Source: an uncultured Oscillospiraceae bacterium (lineage in GTDB: Bacteria; Bacillota; Clostridia; Oscillospirales; Oscillospiraceae). From it: a DNA stretch of 49,312 bases. Each line of letters opens with the position of its first letter. Within the stretch, counting starts at the first letter, position 1. Location of the stretch: assembly GCA_944386975.1 (NCBI GenBank), contig CALXDC010000015.1:1-49312 (forward strand), in the 5' to 3' direction. Of the stretch, positions 44,199-49,312 are shown piece after piece. The translations under genes and the position numbers were made by a program. Under the pieces are notes generated by a model, which saw only the letters and a list, made by a program, of their open reading frames with translations, had not been told where the DNA came from and searched no databases.

Positions 44199-45377
44199 TT
44201 ACGCCATAACTTCCTTCATGATGGCAAGGCCCTTGTCCATCTCCTCCTTGGTGATGACCAGGGGGGGCAGGAGGCGGAGGGTATCCTTACCGGCGGTAAG
44301 GGTCAGAAGACCCGCCGCCATGAGCTTATCCTTCAGCTCCTTGTGGGTCATGCCCTGAACGCCCACACCGATCATGAGGCCCATGCCCCGGACACCGGAG
44401 ACATAGAGGCTGTTCAGCGCGGCGATGCCGTCCCGGAGGTACTGGCCCTTCTCCGCCACCTCCTGCAGGAAGGCGGGGGTGAGGGTGTCCATGACCACGT
44501 TGGCGGCGGCGGCGGCCATGGGGTTGCCGCCGAAGGTGGAGCCGTGGTTCCCGGCGGTCAGCACGCCCTTGCACTTCTCGTTGGCCAGGAAGCCGCCGAA
44601 GGGCAGGCCGCCGGCAATGCCCTTGGCAAAGGTGACCACGTCGGGCTGAATATCAAACTGCTGGAAGGCGAAGAGGGTGCCGGTGCGGCCCATGCCGGTC
44701 TGCACCTCGTCAATGAGGAGCAGCCAGTCGCGCTCCGCACAGAGCTTGGCCACGGCCTGCACATAGTCCTTGTTCAGAGGATTCACGCCGCCCTCGCCCT
44801 GGATGGGCTCCATCATGACGGCGCAGACGTCGTCCCCGGCCACGGAGAGGAGGCTGTCCATATCGTTGGCGTCGGCGTAGCGGAAGCCCTCGGTGAAGGG
44901 GAAGAAGAACTCGTGGAAGTGGTCCTGGCCGGTGGCCTTCAGGGTGGTGATGGTGCGGCCGTGGAAGGAGTTCTTCAGGGTGATGACCGTGGCGCGGCCC
45001 TGGCCGTACTTGTCGTAGGAATACTTCCGGGCCAGCTTGATCATGCCCTCGTTGGCCTCGGCGCCGGAGTTGCTGAAGAACACCCCGGCCATACCGGAGG
45101 CAGGCACCAGCTTGGAGGCCAGAACGGCGTAGGGCTCGGTGTAGAAGAGGTTGGAGATGTGGCCCAGCTTCATGGCCTGGTCGTAGATGGCCTTGGCCCA
45201 CTTCTCGTTGGCGTAGCCCAGGGAGCACACGCCGATGCCGGAGGTGAAATCCACATACTCCTTGCCCTCGGTGTCCCACAGGGTAGCGCCCTTGCCGTGG
45301 TCGATGGCCAGCTGGTTGCGGCCATAGGTCTGGAGAACATATTGCTCATCCAAAGCCTTAATCTCAGCAAAATTCAT
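44199..45377 (-). CDS. argD: Acetylornithine aminotransferase
   Basis: 392 aa, class III PLP enzyme. DFTSGIGVCSLGYANE, NSGAEANEGMIKLAR (phosphate-binding), LIDEVQTGMGRTG, and the PLP lysine in VTFAKGIAGGLPFGG. Transfers the amino group from glutamate to N-acetylglutamate semialdehyde, giving N-acetylornithine. Neighbours argB and argF settle the role within an otherwise promiscuous family. Confidence 0.95.
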   Translation of the reverse strand: MNFAEIKALDEQYVLQTYGRNQLAIDHGKGATLWDTEGKEYVDFTSGIGVCSLGYANEKWAKAIYDQAMKLGHISNLFYTEPYAVLASKLVPASGMAGVFFSNSGAEANEGMIKLARKYSYDKYGQGRATVITLKNSFHGRTITTLKATGQDHFHEFFFPFTEGFRYADANDMDSLLSVAGDDVCAVMMEPIQGEGGVNPLNKDYVQAVAKLCAERDWLLLIDEVQTGMGRTGTLFAFQQFDIQPDVVTFAKGIAGGLPFGGFLANEKCKGVLTAGNHGSTFGGNPMAAAAANVVMDTLTPAFLQEVAEKGQYLRDGIAALNSLYVSGVRGMGLMIGVGVQGMTHKELKDKLMAAGLLTLTAGKDTLRLLPPLVITKEEMDKGLAIMKEVMA

Positions 45378-45410
45378 AGTCTCGCTCCTTTCCAGCGTCA
45401 GTGGTTCATG

Positions 45411-46280
45411 TTACCAGATCATGGTGCCGATGCCCGCGTGGGACAACACTTCGATCAGGATGGAGTGGGGAATGCGCCCGTCCAGGATATGGGTGCGGTG
45501 AACGCCGTTGCGGACAGCCTCCACACAGCAGTCGATCTTGGGAATCATACCTCCGGCGATGACGCCCTCCTTCACCAGAGGGGGCACGTCGGAGGGGTGG
45601 ATACGGGAGATGAGAGTGGACTCGTCGCTGCGATCCCGGAGGAGGCCCCGGATATCCGTCAGCAGAATGAGCTTCTCCGCCCCGATGGCGATGGCGATTT
45701 TGGCGGCGGCGGTATCGGCGTTGACGTTGTAGCTGGTCTCCGCGTCCACCCCCTGGGCCACAGTGGAGATGACGGGAATAAAGCCGTCGGCGATGGCGTC
45801 CTGGATGGGCTTGGGGTTCACCTCGGTAATCTCGCCCACAAGGCCGTAATCCACGCCGTTCTCCATTTTCCGGACGGCTCTCAGCATGCCGCCGTCCAGG
45901 CCGCACAGTCCGATGGCACTGCCGCCGGAGCGGTTGAGGGTGGCCACCAAATTCTTGTTGACCTTGCCGCAGAGGACCATCTGGACGATGTCCATGGTCT
46001 CCTCATCCGTGTAGCGCAGGCCGTTGACGAACTTGCTCTCCTTGCCGGTCTTCTTGAGCATCTCGTTGATCTCCGGCCCGCCGCCGTGGACCACCACCAC
46101 GTTGATGCCCACCAGCTTGAGCAAAATGATATCGCTGATGACCGCCTTGCGCAGCTCGTCGGAGATCATGGCGTTGCCGCCGTACTTGACCACCACGGTC
46201 TTTTTGTTGTACTCCTGGATATAGGGCAGGGCCTCCACCAGCACCTGTGCCCGATCGGAATGGGAAAGCTCCACAGTCAC
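45411..46280 (-). CDS. argB: Acetylglutamate kinase
   Basis: 289 aa, amino acid kinase fold: VVKYGGNAM, VVVHGGGPEINEML, NVNADTAAAKIA and GGMIPKIDCCVEAV. The N-terminal helix before residue 28 and the C-terminal AGIGTMI resemble arginine-inhibited hexameric enzymes, so feedback control by arginine is likely. Phosphorylates N-acetylglutamate. Separated from argJ by 221 nt holding a hairpin array, unlike the tight spacing elsewhere in the cluster. Confidence 0.96.
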   Translation of the reverse strand: MTVELSHSDRAQVLVEALPYIQEYNKKTVVVKYGGNAMISDELRKAVISDIILLKLVGINVVVVHGGGPEINEMLKKTGKESKFVNGLRYTDEETMDIVQMVLCGKVNKNLVATLNRSGGSAIGLCGLDGGMLRAVRKMENGVDYGLVGEITEVNPKPIQDAIADGFIPVISTVAQGVDAETSYNVNADTAAAKIAIAIGAEKLILLTDIRGLLRDRSDESTLISRIHPSDVPPLVKEGVIAGGMIPKIDCCVEAVRNGVHRTHILDGRIPHSILIEVLSHAGIGTMIW

Positions 46281-46301
46281 TCACCTCGTTTTTCAGTAGA
46301 A

Positions 46302-46510
46302 GGCCCCACCCAGGGGGCCAGGGGGCTATAGCCCCCGGTTCTTTTGCCCAAAGGCAAAAGAAGAAAATGCAATCATTTTTGTCAGGACATGCGCCTGACA
46401 AAAATCCCTTGACCCAGCCGCCCTGGGCGGCGTCACCAGTGACCCGTGGTCACTGGTGAGGGGGGAGGTCGAGGGGGGACGAAGTCCCCCTTCGAGGACC
46501 TTTAGGTCCT
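46302..46510. repeat. Array of eight consecutive hairpins between argJ and argB
   Basis: Inverted repeats at 46302-46319, 46321-46336 (GGGGGC-TATA-GCCCCC), 46339-46362 (10 bp, loop CAAA), 46375-46405 (12 bp, loop ACATGCG), 46417-46431, 46433-46459 (12 bp perfect, loop CGT), 46469-46495 and 46495-46510. The last overlaps the argJ stop codon at 46502-46504. No coding frame. The order of a TTTTGCC-type hairpin, a 12-base spacer and a GACATGCGC hairpin is the same as in 18859-18924. Confidence 0.75.
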
Positions 46511-47728
46511 GTAGTCCCCGTTGATCTTGATATAGTCGTAGGTAATGTCACAGCCCCAGCAGGTGCAGGAGCCGTCGCCCTCAGCCATCTGGATGTTGAT
46601 CTCCACCTCACTCTCGGTGAGGATCTTCTTGGCCAGGTCCTCATCGAAGGGGAGGCCTCTCCCCTGCTCGCACACGGCGATATCCCCGGCGGCAGAGGCA
46701 AAGTGGACGTCCACCTTCTCCGGGTCGAATTGCTCCCCGGAGTAGCCCATGGCGCAGAGCACCCGGCCCCAGTTGGCGTCGCAGCCGAAGATGGCCGCCT
46801 TGGTGAGGGTGGAGGAGATGACGCTCTTGGCGATCACCTCCGCCTGGGCCTCGTCCTTCGCCCCTGCCACGTTGCAGGTGATGAGGTGCTTGGCGCCCTC
46901 GCCGTCCTTGGCCATCATCCGGGCCAGCTCGGTACAGAGGGCCTTCAAAGCCTCCAGGAAGGCGTAGTAGTCGTCATTCTTCCCGGTGATCTCCGCATTG
47001 CCCGCCATGCCGTTTGCCAGCACCAGGCAGGTATCGTTGGTGGAGGTGTCGCCGTCCACGCTGATGCGGTTGAAGCTGACCTTGGCGGTCTCCAGCAGAG
47101 CCTCCCGGATCATGGCGGGGGAGATGGCGCAGTCGGTGGTAAGAAAGCAGAGCATGGTGCCCATGTTGGGATGGATCATGCCGCTGCCCTTGGCGATGCC
47201 GCCCATGCGGACCGTCTTGCCGCCCACGGTGGTCTCCACGGCCACCTCCTTCTTGACGGTGTCGGTGGTCATAATGGCGTGGGCCGCCGCGTCGCTGGCA
47301 GCTTCGCTGGCCTCCAGGAGGCTATAGAGCTTGGGCATGCCCTCCTCAATGACGTGGACCTTCAGGGTCTGGCCGATGACGCCGGTGGAGGCCACCAGCA
47401 CGTCCTCCTGCTTGCAGCCGATGGCCTTGGCGGCGGCGGCGCACATCTTCTCGGCATTCTCCTCGCCCTGGGGGGCGCAGGCGTTGGCGTTGCCGCTGTT
47501 GCACACCACGGCCCGGGCCTTGCCGTCGGCAAGATGGGCCTTGGTGACGTGGATGGGGGCGGCCTTCACCACGTTGGTGGTGAATACGGCGGCGGCGGAG
47601 CAGTCCACATCGGAGACGATGAGGGCCACATCCTTCTTGTTGGTGTTGTGGGTCTTCACGCCCACATGGAGCCCGGCGGCCCGGAACCCCTTGGCGGCGC
47701 ACACACCGCCGGCGATCTTCTTCAGCAT
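46502..47728 (-). CDS. argJ: Bifunctional glutamate N-acetyltransferase/amino-acid acetyltransferase
   Basis: 408 aa. Self-cleaving ornithine acetyltransferase: GGIAKGSGMIHPNMGTML holds the cleavage point just before the nucleophilic Thr (Gly-Thr here; Ala-Thr in most). RISVDGDTSTNDTCLVLANG and the C-terminal CTCWGCDITYDYIKINGDY match the family. Transfers the acetyl group from acetylornithine to glutamate (and perhaps from acetyl-CoA), giving the cyclic arginine pathway. 49 nt after argC. Confidence 0.96.
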   Translation of the reverse strand: MLKKIAGGVCAAKGFRAAGLHVGVKTHNTNKKDVALIVSDVDCSAAAVFTTNVVKAAPIHVTKAHLADGKARAVVCNSGNANACAPQGEENAEKMCAAAAKAIGCKQEDVLVASTGVIGQTLKVHVIEEGMPKLYSLLEASEAASDAAAHAIMTTDTVKKEVAVETTVGGKTVRMGGIAKGSGMIHPNMGTMLCFLTTDCAISPAMIREALLETAKVSFNRISVDGDTSTNDTCLVLANGMAGNAEITGKNDDYYAFLEALKALCTELARMMAKDGEGAKHLITCNVAGAKDEAQAEVIAKSVISSTLTKAAIFGCDANWGRVLCAMGYSGEQFDPEKVDVHFASAAGDIAVCEQGRGLPFDEDLAKKILTESEVEINIQMAEGDGSCTCWGCDITYDYIKINGDYRT

Positions 47729-47777
47729 ACTCTCTCCTTATCCAAGAGGAGGAATCTCCTCTCTCCTAACTCCTATC

Positions 47778-48743
47778 TCAAAGGAGGCCCTCGGTCTCCT
47801 CAAAGCCCAGCATCAGATTCATGTTCTGGACCGCCGCGCCGGAGGCGCCCTTGCCCAGGTTGTCGAACAGGGCGGTGATGGTGAACTGGCGGTCGTTGCC
47901 CGCCACTATAAGGGACAGGTCGTTGGCTCCGGCCTTGGCAGCGCCGTAGAACTTGGAAGAGGCCGCGATGCCTCCCTCCTCATCCGTGGGGTCGCCAGCC
48001 ACCCAGACCAGCCGCTTGCCGTCATAGGTGCCGTAGTGGTCCGCCAGGGCCTTCCACACGTCGTGGAGGGTGGACACGCCCCGCAGCTGGCTCATGTGGA
48101 GGGGCACGGTGGTGGCCATGCCCTTGTAGTAGTCGTCCACAATGGGGCTGAATACCGGAGGCTGGCTGAGGCCGCAGCGGAATTGCATCTCCGGCAGGTG
48201 CTTGTGGCCCTGCGTCACCCCATAGATGGCGGGACTGCTCAAAAGGTCCTCCCGGCTCTCGGCCTCGTACTGGGCAATCATCTTCTTGCCGCCGCCGGAG
48301 TAGCCGGTGAGGGAGAAGCAGCTCAGCGGGGTCTCCGCGGGCAGAATTCCCATGGACACCAGGGGATAAACGATGCTGATAAATCCGGTGGCGTGGCAGC
48401 CGGGGTTGGCCACCCGCTTGCTCTCCACGATCATCTGGCGGTGGAGCTTGGACAGCTCCGGGAAACCGTAGGCCCAGCCGGGCTTCACCCGGTGGGCGGT
48501 GGAGGCGTCGATGATGCGGGTATTGGGGTTCTCCACCAGCGTCACCGCCTCAATGGCGGCGGCGTCGGGGAGGCAGAGGAACACCAGATCCGCCTGGTTC
48601 ATGAGCTTGCGGCGCTCCTCGGTGTCCTTCCGCTTCTCTTCGTCGATAAGCAGCAGGTCGATGTCCTGCCGCCCGGCCAGACGGTCGTAAATCTGGAGGC
48701 CGGTGGTCCCCTCTTTTCCGTCAATGTAGACAACAGGCTTCAT
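47778..48743 (-). CDS. argC: N-acetyl-gamma-glutamyl-phosphate reductase (type 2 ArgC)
   Basis: 321 aa, belonging to the shorter type of ArgC: it starts [19 protein letters not shown], has [31 protein letters not shown], and the catalytic Cys in [12 protein letters not shown]. Reduces acetylglutamyl phosphate to the semialdehyde with NADPH. Its start overlaps the argH stop by 4 bp (ATGA). Confidence 0.95.
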   Translation of the reverse strand: MKPVVYIDGKEGTTGLQIYDRLAGRQDIDLLLIDEEKRKDTEERRKLMNQADLVFLCLPDAAAIEAVTLVENPNTRIIDASTAHRVKPGWAYGFPELSKLHRQMIVESKRVANPGCHATGFISIVYPLVSMGILPAETPLSCFSLTGYSGGGKKMIAQYEAESREDLLSSPAIYGVTQGHKHLPEMQFRCGLSQPPVFSPIVDDYYKGMATTVPLHMSQLRGVSTLHDVWKALADHYGTYDGKRLVWVAGDPTDEEGGIAASSKFYGAAKAGANDLSLIVAGNDRQFTITALFDNLGKGASGAAVQNMNLMLGFEETEGLL

Positions 48744-49312
48744 ACTTGATGCTCCTTCACAAAGCTCTCCAGCTCGTCGATCTGGCGGCTGGTCTCGCTG
48801 ACGGCGGGGCCGCCGTAGCTGCTGCGCTGGCCCATGCAGGTCTCCAGCTTCAGTGCCTCATAGACATCCTCCTCAAAGAGAGGAGAAATTTCCTTCAATT
48901 CCGCCAGGCTCAGCTCCTCCAGGAGCTTCTGGTGGGTGGTGCAATAGTAGACCAGGCTGCCCACGGCGGTGTAGGCGTCCCGGAAGGGCATGCCCTTCTT
49001 GGTGAGGTAGTCGGCGCAGTCGGTGGCGTTGATGAACCCGCCGCCGGCGGCCTTCCGCATGTTCTCCGGCAGGACCCGCATGGTGCGGAGCATCCCGGCA
49101 AACACGGGCAGACACATCTTTACGGTGTCCACCGCGTCAAAGACGGGCTCCTTGTCCTCCTGCATGTCCTTGTTGTAGGCAAGGGGCAGGCCCTTCATGG
49201 TGGTGAGCAAACTCATCAAATCGCCGTACACCCGCCCGGTCTTGCCCCGGACCAGCTCCGCCACGTCGGGGTTCTTCTTCTGGGGCATGATGGAGGAGCC
49301 GGTGGAGTAGGC
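48740..49312 (-). CDS. argH: Argininosuccinate lyase, C-terminal part (cut by window edge)
   Basis: The last 190 residues. Reading begins in frame at the window edge with [16 protein letters not shown], the signature loop with the catalytic Ser, followed by [16 protein letters not shown] and the helical C-terminal domain with [13 protein letters not shown]. Releases arginine and fumarate from argininosuccinate. The missing ~270 N-terminal residues lie beyond base 49312. Upstream gene of the visible arg cluster and coupled to argC. Confidence 0.96.
   Translation of the reverse strand, partial: AYSTGSSIMPQKKNPDVAELVRGKTGRVYGDLMSLLTTMKGLPLAYNKDMQEDKEPVFDAVDTVKMCLPVFAGMLRTMRVLPENMRKAAGGGFINATDCADYLTKKGMPFRDAYTAVGSLVYYCTTHQKLLEELSLAELKEISPLFEEDVYEALKLETCMGQRSSYGGPAVSETSRQIDELESFVKEHQV

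Noticed and set aside
43254-46331. 1025-codon open frame on the plus strand opposite argF-argD-argB
   Set aside because: The antisense of three clear arg genes; its composition (His, Gly, Val, Leu rich) is the normal shadow of GC-rich coding DNA.
46302-46510. Arginine-responsive attenuator
   Set aside because: There is no leader peptide and no alternative pairing with a T-tailed terminator; the array lies inside the operon, and the GACATGCGC hairpin also occurs at an unrelated locus.

Overview
This is a GC-rich, gene-dense chromosomal segment. It most likely comes from a Clostridia bacterium of the Oscillospiraceae type (Flavonifractor, Pseudoflavonifractor or Lawsonibacter-like). That placement is inferred from Gram-positive style RBSs (AGGAGG), the Asp23-FakA pair, DUF1846, DUF1934 and DUF436 proteins, a SleL-like spore-cortex glycosidase, a yybP-ykoY manganese riboswitch and heavy GC codon bias. 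No 16S gene or marker tree is available in the window.

Layout. 1-403: end of an unknown gene, a 3' half of an initiator tRNA (a probable integration scar) and two terminators. 404-3252: a divergent module of a PanB-like enzyme and a short-chain dehydrogenase facing a LuxR-type regulator across an AT-rich operator region. 3253-4208: decayed DNA and a 588-bp internally deleted IS1182-like element. 4231-11005: a four-gene GldG/DUF4340-type ABC export operon, divergent from an OmpR-type response regulator and histidine kinase, with a strikingly symmetrical shared promoter. 11094-18832: housekeeping genes (coiled-coil protein, coaD, rsmD; asp23-fakA; DUF1846; tex). 18841-19073: an array of seven hairpins. 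19078-23898: a thioesterase and the pstSCAB-phoU phosphate operon. 24110-28213: Mn2+ riboswitch, P-type ATPase and a diguanylate cyclase. 28273-32019: DUF436, tRNA dihydrouridine synthase, feoAB. 32211-36343: MarR regulator with a heterodimeric ABC exporter. 36485-43213: rubredoxin, an unknown small protein, murI-DUF1934-argS, a ClC transporter and a LysM-GH18 hydrolase. 43263-49312: arginine biosynthesis genes transcribed leftward in the order argH-argC-argJ-argB-argD-argF, with a second hairpin array between argJ and argB.

No CRISPR array, complete tRNA, rRNA or intact mobile element is visible, and no obvious anti-phage system. The strongest unexplained signals are: (1) two ~210-nt hairpin arrays that share only a stem-loop with the loop core GACATGCGC; (2) the mirror-image operator between the GldG-type exporter operon and its two-component system; (3) a 16-base sequence, TCAGTCTGTCGAAAAA or one mismatch from it, that abuts strong hairpins at three places, two of them the ends of the deleted IS; (4) the PanB-like/SDR/LuxR module, whose PanB homologue appears to lack the usual metal ligands.
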